A DNA stretch of 17,676 bases. Origin: Bacteroidales bacterium (GTDB taxonomy: Bacteria > Bacteroidota > Bacteroidia > Bacteroidales > PUMT01). Each line of letters starts with the position of its first letter. Position 1 is the first letter of the stretch. The DNA lies in contig SLOS01000413.1 of NCBI GenBank assembly GCA_007132365.1, positions 1 to 17,676 of the forward strand, written 5' to 3'. Below, in pieces: positions 1-6,728 of the stretch. Made by a program: the position numbers and the translations under genes. Below the pieces are notes generated by a model that was not told the origin of the DNA, did no database searches, and saw only the letters and a program-made list of their open reading frames with translations.

Positions 1-2
1 CT

Positions 3-659
3 GAACTGCTTTCCGATATAGCTGCAAAGTTCAACGTTGAATGTTATGACGTGCTTACGGGATTTAAATTTATCGCCGGACTGATGAGGAAGTATGAAGG
101 AGAGAAGACTTTCATTGCCGGCTTTGAAGAGAGTTACGGCTATCTGGCCGGTGACTTTGTACGCGATAAGGATGCGGTCATATCCTGTGCACTTATCGCT
201 GAGGCAGCAGCCTGGGCCAGGGAGCAGGGCAGAACCTTGTATGATATGCTTATCGACCTGTATATTGAGTTTGGCCTTTACAGGGAGTCGCTCATTTCGA
301 TAGTCCGTAAAGGAAAGACCGGAGCAGACGAGATAACCGCCATGATGGAACGTTTCCGCACATCACCTCCGGAAACGCTTGACGGTTCACCGGTAATGCT
401 GATAAATGATTATCTTAAGCAGAAGTCCTTTGATTCAATAAGCCAGCTTCGCCGCGATATTGAACTGCCAAAGTCCAATGTACTGCAGTTTTTCCTGAAG
501 GACGGCTCAGTCATATCAGTCAGGCCTTCAGGTACTGAGCCCAAGATCAAATTTTATATCGGTGTACGCGGCAAACTCGATAAGAAGGAGGACTTTGAGC
601 TTGTCCGCGATCAGCTTTCAGAAAAAGCGGAAAAGATCCTCAAGGGTCTCGGAGTTTGA
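3..659 (+). CDS. Phosphoglucomutase/phosphomannomutase, C-terminal part (5' truncated by window)
   Basis: This is the last 218 residues of an alpha-D-phosphohexomutase, which interconverts hexose 1- and 6-phosphates through a phosphoenzyme in the cytoplasm. The frame is open to the left edge, so the real start and the active-site serine loop lie outside the window. Two family motifs are visible. The sugar-binding loop reads GFEESYGYLAGD, near positions 120-155. The C-terminal phosphate-binding loop reads SVRPSGTEPKIKFY, near 514-555. The GFEESYG form is typical of the long (about 570-600 aa) PgcA/PGM2-like branch, which includes bacterial phosphoglucomutases and phosphopentomutase-like enzymes, so the exact substrate is left open. 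No clear terminator follows. The next gene, YjbQ-like, starts about 170 bp downstream on the same strand, so a shared transcript is possible but not shown. Confidence 0.93.
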   Translation, partial: ELLSDIAAKFNVECYDVLTGFKFIAGLMRKYEGEKTFIAGFEESYGYLAGDFVRDKDAVISCALIAEAAAWAREQGRTLYDMLIDLYIEFGLYRESLISIVRKGKTGADEITAMMERFRTSPPETLDGSPVMLINDYLKQKSFDSISQLRRDIELPKSNVLQFFLKDGSVISVRPSGTEPKIKFYIGVRGKLDKKEDFELVRDQLSEKAEKILKGLGV

Positions 660-827
660 TTGTTTCTTTTTTTGAAAATGAATTTTTGAAAGTAATGATT
701 GATAATGGCCTCCTGACAGACTGTTTTTGGGCTGCGATTATTAAAGATAATGTCTGACAGGGTTTTTATTTGATTTTAATGCGAAAAACCGTTAAATAAT
801 TTGTTTAACAAAAAAATTTCCTGTTCT

Positions 828-1244
828 ATGAAGAGTTACAGAAAAGAGATGTGGTTTGAGACCAAAAGCCGGCGGGAGCTTATCAATATTACCCCGGCAG
901 TTGAGCAGTGCCTGGCTGAGAGTGGTGTAAAAGAGGGTCTTCTCCTGTGTAACGCAATGCATATCACAAGCAGTGTATTCATTAATGATGATGAGTCGGG
1001 CCTGCATCATGACTTTGAGGTCTGGCTCGAGAAGCTGGCCCCGGAACACCCGCATTCACAATACAGGCATAACGGATTTGAAGATAATGCCGACGCTCAT
1101 CTTAAAAGGACCATTATGGGCCGCGAGGTGGTGGTTGCCATAACTGGAGGAAAGCTTGATTTCGGACCATGGGAGCAGATATTCTACGGAGAGTTTGACG
1201 GCAAAAGGCGCAAGCGCCTTCTGGTCAAAATCATAGGGGAATAA
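828..1244 (+). CDS. YjbQ/UPF0047 family protein (secondary thiamine-phosphate synthase-like)
   Basis: The product is 138 residues, the usual size for this small single-domain family. Diagnostic stretches are HITSSVFINDDESGLHHDF (about residues 45-63), DNADAHLKRTIMG in the middle and GKLDFGPWEQIFYGEFDG near the C-terminus, which contain the conserved His, Asp and Glu residues of the fold. Members of the family are annotated as secondary thiamine-phosphate synthases because E. coli YjbQ has weak ThiE-like activity; the true physiological role is unsettled. I chose the ATG at 828 because family homology begins there. An in-frame TTG at 801 would add nine A/T-rich-encoded residues with no family support. 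The gene is convergent with the helicase gene to its right. No Shine-Dalgarno sequence is visible, as is common in Bacteroidota. Confidence 0.9.
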   Translation: MKSYRKEMWFETKSRRELINITPAVEQCLAESGVKEGLLLCNAMHITSSVFINDDESGLHHDFEVWLEKLAPEHPHSQYRHNGFEDNADAHLKRTIMGREVVVAITGGKLDFGPWEQIFYGEFDGKRRKRLLVKIIGE

Positions 1245-1267
1245 AAATGGATGGAATCCCGGGAGCA

Positions 1268-1285
1268 AATTACCTGCAGGTAATT
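1268..1285. repeat. 18-bp perfect palindrome between convergent genes
   Basis: The sequence AATTACCTGCAGGTAATT equals its own reverse complement over 18 bases. As RNA it could fold into a 7-bp stem with a TGCA loop on either strand. It lies 24 bp after the YjbQ-like stop and about 120 bp after the end of the convergent helicase gene. It could act as a weak bidirectional terminator or a dimeric protein-binding site; there is no U-run, so neither is secure. Confidence 0.5.
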
Positions 1286-1408
1286 ATTTACATCATCACC
1301 GGGCAGGCTGCAGATTGATTAATTGTCATACAGGAAACCGGGATATATATTTTTCGCCGGTCCGGGCTCCTGGGCTGCTTTAAATTCCCCGAAAGGGAAA
1401 CCATTATT

Positions 1409-2824
1409 TTATTCAAAATACCGGTCGCTGAAATTGACCAGGAACAGCTTCTCTGTGGGCCGCGTAAAAGCAGTGTAGAGCCAGCGAAGGTATTCTGTGT
1501 TGATCATCTGATCGGTTATATATCCCTGGTCGATGAACACATTCTTCCATTGTCCGCCCTGTGCCTTGTGACAGGTCACTGCATAGGCGAATTTTACCTG
1601 CAGGGCATTGAACCAGGGGTTTGACCTGAGCTTCTCGATTCTCTTTCGTTTGTTGGCAATATCGGAATAATCCTCCATTACCGAGTAGAACAGGTTTTTA
1701 TTTTGCTGGTTGCTGAGCGAGGCAGTCTCAGAGGAAATTGTATCAAGAAGAAGCTTAACCTCAATTTCTGTATCCTTGTAATCGATGAACCTGATCAGGG
1801 CATCGGCAAACCTGAACCCGTACATCTCCTGGTAACGCCTTACGCGGACAATCTCGATTATATCGCCGTTAGCAATAAAGTCGGTCAATTCGTTCTCCGG
1901 CAACCAGAAATAGTTGTTTTTTACCACCATCATCAGATCACCCGCTGCCAGCTCTTCATCCCTGAAGAGAATATGGTCCCTTATTCCCCGGTTAAACTGG
2001 TTGGCCTTCTTATTGGAGCGTGTTACCACAATAGTGTTCTCAATGCCGCACTTATCATATGATTCGGTTATCTTATCCAGCAATTCCGGGCCGTTTACCC
2101 TTTCTATATCTGTATAGTCCTGAAGCATTATATGAGGAAGTCCGCTTACTTCCCCGGTAATTTTATGCCGAATGCCGCTTGCATTGAAAAGAATACCGGA
2201 ATCTTCTGCCTGGCGCAGGATTTCACTCAGGAACACCTCCCCGACACTAAACCCGAAACCTTTAAGATATGCTGCATCCAGGGCCGGACTGATATCAATT
2301 CCCACCGGTGGCAGCTGTGCAGTGTCACCCACCAGTACCAGTCTGCAGTTCCTGTCATTATCCACATAGCTTATAAGGTCATCAAGGAGCCTGCCGCTGC
2401 CGAATATATCCGACTCAAATGACTGGTTTGAGATCATTGAAGCCTCATCAACAATAAAAAGGGTGTTGGAGTGCAGGTTCCTGTCCAGCACAAACCTGCC
2501 CGTACCATCAGCGGCTGATCTCTGCCGGTAGATCTTTTTATGAATTGTCCATGCGTTATAGTTACAGTAGGAGGCAAGAACCTTGGCTGCCCTTCCGGTA
2601 GGGGCCAGCAGAACCACATTGTTCTTCAATATCCGGATTGTTTTTACAAGCGCACCCAGAATCGATGTCTTTCCCGTTCCGGCAAAACCTTTCACAAGAA
2701 GTATCTCTTTTCCTTTACCTCCTGTAAGGAAATCAGGGATCATCTTTATCATTCTCTCCTGGCTTGGCGTTGGTTGATGACCGAGTTGCCTGGTTAAGAT
2801 ATTGATAATATGGGTCTTTAACAT
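1409..2824 (-). CDS. RecD/PIF1-like superfamily 1 DNA helicase (AAA_30 ATPase)
   Basis: This 471-residue protein is predicted to be a cytoplasmic ATP-dependent 5'-3' DNA helicase of the RecD2/PIF1 kind. Visible motifs in order: a PTPSQ Q-motif-like segment near residues 18-22; Walker A GFAGTGKTS at 46-54; LLAPTGRAAKVL (motif Ia) near 72-83; Walker B FIVDEASMIS at 123-132; motif III VLVGDTAQLPPVG at 163-175; the late SF1 motif TCHKAQGGQW near 417-426; and motif VI YTAFTRPTEKL near 450-460. It lacks the long N-terminal extension of canonical RecD2, giving the short form common in Bacteroidota. The ATG is at 2824-2822. It diverges from the membrane-protein/DUF3822/rsmD run across a 186-bp AT-rich spacer. 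A role in DNA repair or recombination is inferred from the family. RecB and RecC are not present nearby. Confidence 0.92.
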   Translation of the reverse strand: MLKTHIINILTRQLGHQPTPSQERMIKMIPDFLTGGKGKEILLVKGFAGTGKTSILGALVKTIRILKNNVVLLAPTGRAAKVLASYCNYNAWTIHKKIYRQRSAADGTGRFVLDRNLHSNTLFIVDEASMISNQSFESDIFGSGRLLDDLISYVDNDRNCRLVLVGDTAQLPPVGIDISPALDAAYLKGFGFSVGEVFLSEILRQAEDSGILFNASGIRHKITGEVSGLPHIMLQDYTDIERVNGPELLDKITESYDKCGIENTIVVTRSNKKANQFNRGIRDHILFRDEELAAGDLMMVVKNNYFWLPENELTDFIANGDIIEIVRVRRYQEMYGFRFADALIRFIDYKDTEIEVKLLLDTISSETASLSNQQNKNLFYSVMEDYSDIANKRKRIEKLRSNPWFNALQVKFAYAVTCHKAQGGQWKNVFIDQGYITDQMINTEYLRWLYTAFTRPTEKLFLVNFSDRYFE

Positions 2825-2870
2825 TTTAAGTAATTATGCTGATTTTTAAGGTATAAATATATTTTTTTTA

Positions 2871-2878
2871 TAAATTTG
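2871..2878 (+). promoter_or_regulatory. Possible Bacteroidota -7 element
   Basis: TAAATTTG matches the Bacteroidota sigma-ABfr -7 consensus TAnnTTTG exactly. It lies about 130 bp before the ATG at 3011, in the divergent spacer. No TTG lies at the usual 19-21 bp upstream, so the match is only half a promoter in an AT-rich region where chance matches are common. Confidence 0.35.
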
Positions 2879-3010
2879 CCATCAAACATAAAACTAATAT
2901 CCCGGAAAAGAAAAGATCCATATCTTACGTTAATTATACTGGTAAAATATACAGATAATTAATAAACAATAGTTTTTTGAAAAATAATCAGGATAATCAA
3001 AATATAATAA

Positions 3011-3619
3011 ATGATGAAAACAGTAATTCAGGTTCTCCTTTCAGTTGCTATCCTTGTACTGGGGTATTTGCTGGTTGACAGTATCAATCAGCCTATCAGA
3101 TTCCAGCAGGAGCAAAGGGCAAGGTATAACAGAACTATTGACAGGTTAAAGGATATTCGCACTGCCCAGCTGGCTTACCGCTCGGTCTACGGAGAATTTA
3201 CCGGAAGTTTTGACACGCTGATTGATTTCGTAAAGAATGATTCATTCCGCGTTGTTATGGCCATAGGTTTTGAAGATGATGAAGAAGGTGTTGCCTCGGC
3301 AGAAATTATTCGTGACACTATAAGGGTAAGTGTAAGGGATTCTATTTTCCCCCGGGGTTATCCGGTTGATTCTTTGCGTTATGTTCCTTACACCGGGGGC
3401 AGGGAGGAATTTTTCCTGGGTGCCGGAGAGGTTATGACCGGATCAGGTCTTAACGTTAAGGTTTTTGAAGCCCATGTTCATAACAATGTATTACTTGCGG
3501 GACTTGACAGGCAGCTTGTTATCAATATGAACGATGAGCGGATCAGAAGGGATCAGTTTCCGGGATTACGCGTGGGTTCACTTACAGAGACCACCAATAA
3601 TGCTGGTAACTGGGAATAA
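3011..3619 (+). CDS. Conserved hypothetical protein with N-terminal membrane anchor
   Basis: The product is 202 residues. Residues 5-24 form one hydrophobic segment (VIQVLLSVAILVLGYLLV), which fits a membrane anchor or uncleaved signal. It is followed by a basic, probably helical stretch, RYNRTIDRLKDIRTAQLAY, near residues 38-56, and then a soluble domain ending in TETTNNAGNWE. A hydrophobic N-terminal helix running into an amphipathic helix with AQLAYR resembles the layout of type IV pilins and pseudopilins, but no prepilin peptidase site (G followed by F/T and E) is visible, so I do not assign it there. It begins with two ATG codons; the first is used here. The DUF3822 gene follows after only 14 bp, so the two are probably cotranscribed. 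No function is known to me. Confidence 0.8.
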   Translation: MMKTVIQVLLSVAILVLGYLLVDSINQPIRFQQEQRARYNRTIDRLKDIRTAQLAYRSVYGEFTGSFDTLIDFVKNDSFRVVMAIGFEDDEEGVASAEIIRDTIRVSVRDSIFPRGYPVDSLRYVPYTGGREEFFLGAGEVMTGSGLNVKVFEAHVHNNVLLAGLDRQLVINMNDERIRRDQFPGLRVGSLTETTNNAGNWE

Positions 3620-3633
3620 TAATCCCTTCCGGT

Positions 3634-4485
3634 ATGGATATTGTTTTTATAGACGAGACATTCGATCTTAATCAGACAAAAAATTATCATATATCCATTC
3701 AGGCAGGCCTGAATGGATATTCTTTTTCAATACTTGACCCGGTCAGGAGCAAGTACATTCTTCTCAGGCATTTTGCCTTCAGGGGAACAATGACAACTTC
3801 ATTACTTGAGGACAAGATCGTTGACATACAGAATAACGATGAATTCCTCACAAAGGAGTACAAATCAGTCCTTTTCTCATACCAGAGCCCAAAATATACC
3901 CTTATTCCCGGACCTCTCTTTAAAAAAGATAATCTGAGGACCTATTTTGAGTTCAACCAGTTTCTTGATGATCTTGACGAGATCCATTACAACCGGCTTA
4001 AAGGAACAGATGCCTACAATATCTTTGTCATACCCGCTGAGCTTTCGGGTATATTGCACAGATCATTCGGAAACGTCATTTTTTTCAATCATACCACTCC
4101 GTTGGTTGAAAACGGCCTGGTGAATTATGATGGCAAGGGTTTTCAGAAAGTTGCCATTGTAAATATATACTGCAATTATGCCGATATCGTTGTAATAGAT
4201 GGGAACAAGCTGTTGCTGTGCAACACCTTCCCCTGGAAGAATGAGGAGGACCTGGTATATTTTATACTATATATATACGAACAGTTAAAGCTTAACGGTG
4301 AAGAGACCCCTCTCGTCATTTCAGGTGAGATGCCCAGAGATTCGGATGTTTATGAAATGTTAAGGAACTATATAAGAAAAACAGGATTTGAAAGGCGAAA
4401 TACCCGGTTTAATTACAGCTACACCTTTAATGATGTTGATATCCATTGGTTTACAAACCTTTTTAACCTGCGGTTGTGCGTATAG
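3634..4485 (+). CDS. DUF3822 family protein
   Basis: This 283-residue protein matches the DUF3822 family, which is found almost only in Bacteroidota. Recognisable are the start (FIDETFDLNQTKNYHISIQ), the segment GFSF-like GYSFSILDPVRSKYI near residues 28-42, and a central VAIVNIYCNYADIVVIDGN region near 173-191. The family is thought to have an actin-like ATPase (ASKHA) type fold, but I see no clear phosphate-binding loops, so ATP use is not claimed. There is no signal peptide; it is probably cytoplasmic. The gene sits between the membrane-anchored protein and rsmD, and its last 10 bp overlap rsmD. This tight order, with the helicase alongside, recurs in Bacteroidota genomes as I recall them, and suggests a shared transcript. 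A perfect 13-bp stem-loop lies within codons 20-29. Confidence 0.87.
   Translation: MDIVFIDETFDLNQTKNYHISIQAGLNGYSFSILDPVRSKYILLRHFAFRGTMTTSLLEDKIVDIQNNDEFLTKEYKSVLFSYQSPKYTLIPGPLFKKDNLRTYFEFNQFLDDLDEIHYNRLKGTDAYNIFVIPAELSGILHRSFGNVIFFNHTTPLVENGLVNYDGKGFQKVAIVNIYCNYADIVVIDGNKLLLCNTFPWKNEEDLVYFILYIYEQLKLNGEETPLVISGEMPRDSDVYEMLRNYIRKTGFERRNTRFNYSYTFNDVDIHWFTNLFNLRLCV
3691..3720 (+). promoter_or_regulatory. Perfect 13-bp stem-loop inside the DUF3822 coding region
   Basis: ATATCCATTCAGG (3691-3703) is perfectly complementary in reverse to CCTGAATGGATAT (3708-3720), with a CAGG loop. TCTTTTTC follows at once. The hairpin lies 57 bp after the DUF3822 start codon. The form is that of an intrinsic terminator or attenuator placed early in a gene, which could dampen expression of DUF3822 and rsmD. 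The structure is directly visible; the regulatory role is inferred. Confidence 0.6.
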
Positions 4486-5012
4486 TCAGTGGAGCATACA
4501 AAGGCAAACGGCTTTACCCCGGAAAGAGTTTCAGGGCAAGGCCGACAACAGATTTTGCCAAGGAGAACCTTTTCAATGTTCTGAACAATTACTTTGAGTT
4601 TGAGGAGCTGGAGGTTCTTGATCTTTTCAGCGGAACAGGCAGCATATCCTATGAGTTTGCCTCCCGCGGCTGCCGCGCTGTTGATTCAGTCGAATCAAAC
4701 GCCAGATACCATAACTTTATCCAGAAAACGACCAGTGAGCTTAACTTTAAACAGTTATCAGCCATCAGGGCTGATGCTTTCAGGTTCCTGAAGCACACAA
4801 CCCGTGACTACGATCTTATCTTTGCCGATCCGCCATTTGATATGAAGGAACTGGATCAGCTTCCCCATCTTGTCTTCAGCCGAAACCTCCTGAAGAAAGG
4901 CGGATGGTTCATTCTTGAGCATGGCAGGGATAATGATTTCTCAGCACATTTACAATTCCGCGAGCTCAGAAAATACGGAAACGTGCACTTCAGTATTTTT
5001 GCAAACCGGTAA
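4476..5012 (+). CDS. rsmD: 16S rRNA (guanine966-N2)-methyltransferase RsmD
   Basis: This 178-residue SAM-dependent enzyme methylates N2 of G966 (E. coli numbering) in 16S rRNA during 30S assembly. It opens with MRIVSGAYKGKRL and RPTTDFAKENLFN (residues 22-34), the typical RsmD N-terminus. These are followed by SAM-binding motif I LDLFSGTGS (48-56), the acidic motif II region VESNARY near 72-78, and the catalytic N-methyltransferase motif DPPF (118-121) for exocyclic amines. The start is GTG at 4476. It gives the standard RsmD N-terminus and overlaps the DUF3822 stop by 10 bp, so translational coupling is likely. No clear terminator follows; the tRNA-Asp promoter begins about 30 bp downstream. 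The length is close to the usual 180-190 residues. Confidence 0.95.
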   Translation: MRIVSGAYKGKRLYPGKSFRARPTTDFAKENLFNVLNNYFEFEELEVLDLFSGTGSISYEFASRGCRAVDSVESNARYHNFIQKTTSELNFKQLSAIRADAFRFLKHTTRDYDLIFADPPFDMKELDQLPHLVFSRNLLKKGGWFILEHGRDNDFSAHLQFRELRKYGNVHFSIFANR

Positions 5013-5044
5013 GACCGTAAACCCGGAAAAAATTTCATATATAT

Positions 5045-5074
5045 TTGCAGGAATAAAAATATCTTGTATTTTTG
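5045..5074 (+). promoter_or_regulatory. Bacteroidota-type promoter of tRNA-Asp
   Basis: A TTG at 5045-5047 is followed, after exactly 19 bp, by TATTTTTG at 5067-5074, a full match to TTG-N19-21-TAnnTTTG of the Bacteroidota primary sigma factor. Transcription would start near 5080, about 40 bp before the tRNA. The TTG is itself part of a second -7-like match, TATATTTG at 5040-5047. Confidence 0.7.
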
Positions 5075-5085
5075 CATCACCAAAA

Positions 5086-5104
5086 TTGATCTTTCAAAGA
5101 TCAA
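5086..5104 (+). repeat. 19-nt palindrome in the tRNA-Asp leader
   Basis: TTGATCTTT and AAAGATCAA flank a single C, giving 9 complementary bases per arm. As RNA it would form a 7-bp stem with a TTCAA loop. It lies just after the predicted transcription start and 17 nt before the mature tRNA 5' end. It could be a precursor-processing hairpin or a repressor site; the sequence does not decide. Confidence 0.5.
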
Positions 5105-5121
5105 CGGTTCTTAAAAATAAT

Positions 5122-5195
5122 GGTCCGGTAGTTCAGTTGGTTAGAATACATGCCTGTCACGCATGGGGTCGCGAGTTCGAGTCTCGTCCGGACCG
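5122..5195 (+). tRNA. tRNA-Asp (anticodon GTC)
   Basis: The full cloverleaf is present in 74 nt. The acceptor arms GGTCCGG (5122-5128) and CCGGACC (5188-5194) pair perfectly, and the discriminator base is G at 5195, as expected for Asp. The anticodon arm CATGC/GCATG encloses CTGTCAC with anticodon GTC at 5156-5158. The T arm encloses TTCGAGT. The CCA end is not encoded (CA follows the discriminator), so it must be added after transcription. The D-arm segment GTTCAGTTGGTTAGAAT is close to that of E. coli tRNA-Asp. The gene has its own promoter upstream and terminator downstream. Confidence 0.97.
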
Positions 5196-5199
5196 CAGG

Positions 5200-5227
5200 A
5201 GCCTCTCAGAAATGAGGGGCTTTTTTT
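5200..5227 (+). terminator. Intrinsic terminator after tRNA-Asp
   Basis: AGCCTCTCA (5200-5208) pairs with TGAGGGGCT (5213-5221), a 9-bp stem with one T-G wobble and a GAAA tetraloop, followed by a T-run ending at 5227. It starts four bases after the tRNA. It insulates the tRNA from the accessory region. Confidence 0.92.
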
Positions 5228-5781
5228 ATGACACACCCCGGCAATAGTGGTGGATAGTGGTTTAATATTCGATTGTCGAGGATTCGGGTAGAGTTAGAAG
5301 ATTATGAATTATCCATCCTGAAGGAGCGGGGTAAACCAAATTACTTTTTATCTTTAAATTACTATTAAGTTTTAGCTGGATATTAAATCAAAACGTGCCC
5401 TAACAAGTCGGACAGTTGGCTCTGGAAAACCTTTGGGTTTGGAAATTGGATATCAAGAATTATTTCCTACATTTATTTTCGAAAGCGAATTATGTGGTTA
5501 TTAAGGCCTAACCACCACATACCGTGAGACCGTTGTATGGTGTTAGTAAAGCTTTGGCTGTAACAACAAGGAATGGTTTGAAAAGAAAAGGGGCATCTAT
5601 GAAACACACCTTCTGTCTCCGTTAAAACAGTAATCTGTGTTTTTCAACAGCTAGCTTTTTATAGATTTGAATTACTACCAGAGGGAATTCATACATTAAC
5701 ACAAATATTTCATAGTGAAAAGTTTACTTCTCAGCGTTATGGCTTTTTATAGCGAATTACTAAAGCTAAAACATACCCAAA
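5228..5781. other. Gene-free, apparently decayed spacer between tRNA-Asp and the AraC gene
   Basis: There is no credible intact gene in these 554 bp. A short open stretch at 5261-5368 (+) reads RVELEDYELSILKERGK before a stop. A second, within about 5380-5500, reads LTSRTVGSGKPLGLEIGY in one frame and WVWKLDIKNYF in an overlapping one. None has a convincing start or a family I can name. An imperfect inverted repeat occupies 5508-5546. The pattern suggests remnants of an inserted or deleted gene rather than a simple promoter region, but this is inference. The last 120 bp are likely the AraC gene's regulatory region. Confidence 0.5.
5662..5669 (+). promoter_or_regulatory. Possible -7 element of the AraC-family gene
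   Basis: TAGATTTG matches TAnnTTTG exactly, 112 bp before the AraC start. No TTG is found at the usual spacing upstream. A regulator that needs an activator, or regulates itself, could have such a weak promoter, but this is only a candidate. Confidence 0.3.
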
Positions 5782-6639
5782 ATGGAATATGAATTATATC
5801 CGCCATCGGATCAACTAAAAGACCAAGTCTATTCTTACATTTTCCTGAAAAATGTGGACGCTTCGATCAGTAAAAGAATCCTGCCCGGGGGGTATTGCTT
5901 TTTAGCTTTTCATTTAGGCGAGGGTGGATATCAGGTAGATGGCCTCAATGGATGTTCAGGCAGCCGTCCAAGAATGGTTATTATAGGACAAACCACGCAA
6001 TGTTATACTGTGACCTCCCTGGGCACAGCAGATGTGTTTCTGGTTCTATTTAAACCATCAGGACTTTCAAAATTTTTCAAGGTTTGTATTCCTCATTTAA
6101 CAAATTCTGATCTGGCATTGGATATGGTTATTGGCGAGAAAGCCGTTGAACTGTATACCCAATTGTTAGATAATAAGGAAATTAAAAGCAGAGTAGCCAT
6201 TGTTGAGGAATTTCTGGTATCCATGAAAACAAACCATTATGTTAAGTATGAAAATATTGAAGCTGCCCTTGCGTACATCCACTTTAGGCATGGTATCTTA
6301 ACCGTGAAAGAACTGACCGATCATTTATCTATTAATGAAAGAACTCTCCAAAGAGCTTTTAATGTTATTATAGGTTTGTCGCCAAAACAGTATTCGAGAA
6401 TTCTCCGAATGAACTATTTGCTGAAATTGTTAGCTTCAGGAAAAGTAATTAGCTGGATTGAATTATTACACTTTGGTGGATATTATGATCAGATGCATTT
6501 TATCAAGGATTTTAAGGCTTTTACAGGAATAACTCCAAGGTACTATCCTGAAATGGATATTATTAATCTTCATAAAATCTCAAGAAGTCACTTTTTTTCA
6601 ATGGATAAAGATTTTGTTGTCACAGATTGTATTGAATAG
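5782..6639 (+). CDS. AraC-family transcriptional regulator
   Basis: This 285-residue cytoplasmic DNA-binding protein has an N-terminal ligand/sensor-like domain (about 5-130; PGGYCFLAFHLGEG and PRMVIIGQTTQCY resemble the DUF6597-type domain of many Bacteroidota AraC proteins) and a C-terminal AraC double helix-turn-helix (about 155-255). In the HTH part, the first recognition region reads LTVKELTDHLSINERTLQR (173-191). The second contains GYYDQMHFIKDFK (233-245) and TGITPRYY (248-255), the classic AraC signature. About 30 residues follow the HTH. The gene lies 89 bp upstream of the barrel/TANFOR/Fn3 genes on the same strand, so it is the obvious candidate to control them. That is inferred from position only; no operator repeats were identified. 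Confidence 0.92.
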   Translation: MEYELYPPSDQLKDQVYSYIFLKNVDASISKRILPGGYCFLAFHLGEGGYQVDGLNGCSGSRPRMVIIGQTTQCYTVTSLGTADVFLVLFKPSGLSKFFKVCIPHLTNSDLALDMVIGEKAVELYTQLLDNKEIKSRVAIVEEFLVSMKTNHYVKYENIEAALAYIHFRHGILTVKELTDHLSINERTLQRAFNVIIGLSPKQYSRILRMNYLLKLLASGKVISWIELLHFGGYYDQMHFIKDFKAFTGITPRYYPEMDIINLHKISRSHFFSMDKDFVVTDCIE

Positions 6640-6728
6640 AATTCTCCTGTTTAGTGAAGTGTCGGTTTTTTACTATGATTGTTAAATAATCTTTAATAAT
6701 TTGCCGCTGTATATTTACTTACGGCATC

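Noticed and set aside
801..827. TTG start of the YjbQ-like gene nine codons upstream
   Set aside because: The extra residues (FNKKISCS) are not family-like and the ATG at 828 gives the standard N-terminus and length.
1385..1399. Small hairpin TTCCC/GGGAA near the helicase 3' end as its terminator
   Set aside because: Only five pairs and a very short T-run on the minus strand; too weak to call.
5122..5195. tRNA-Asp as an attachment site with a direct repeat downstream
   Set aside because: I found no second copy of the tRNA 3' end in the window and no integrase gene.
6701..6717. Promoter just before the barrel gene
   Set aside because: TATATTTA at 6710-6717 is one base off the -7 consensus and the nearest TTG is at the wrong spacing (28 bp).
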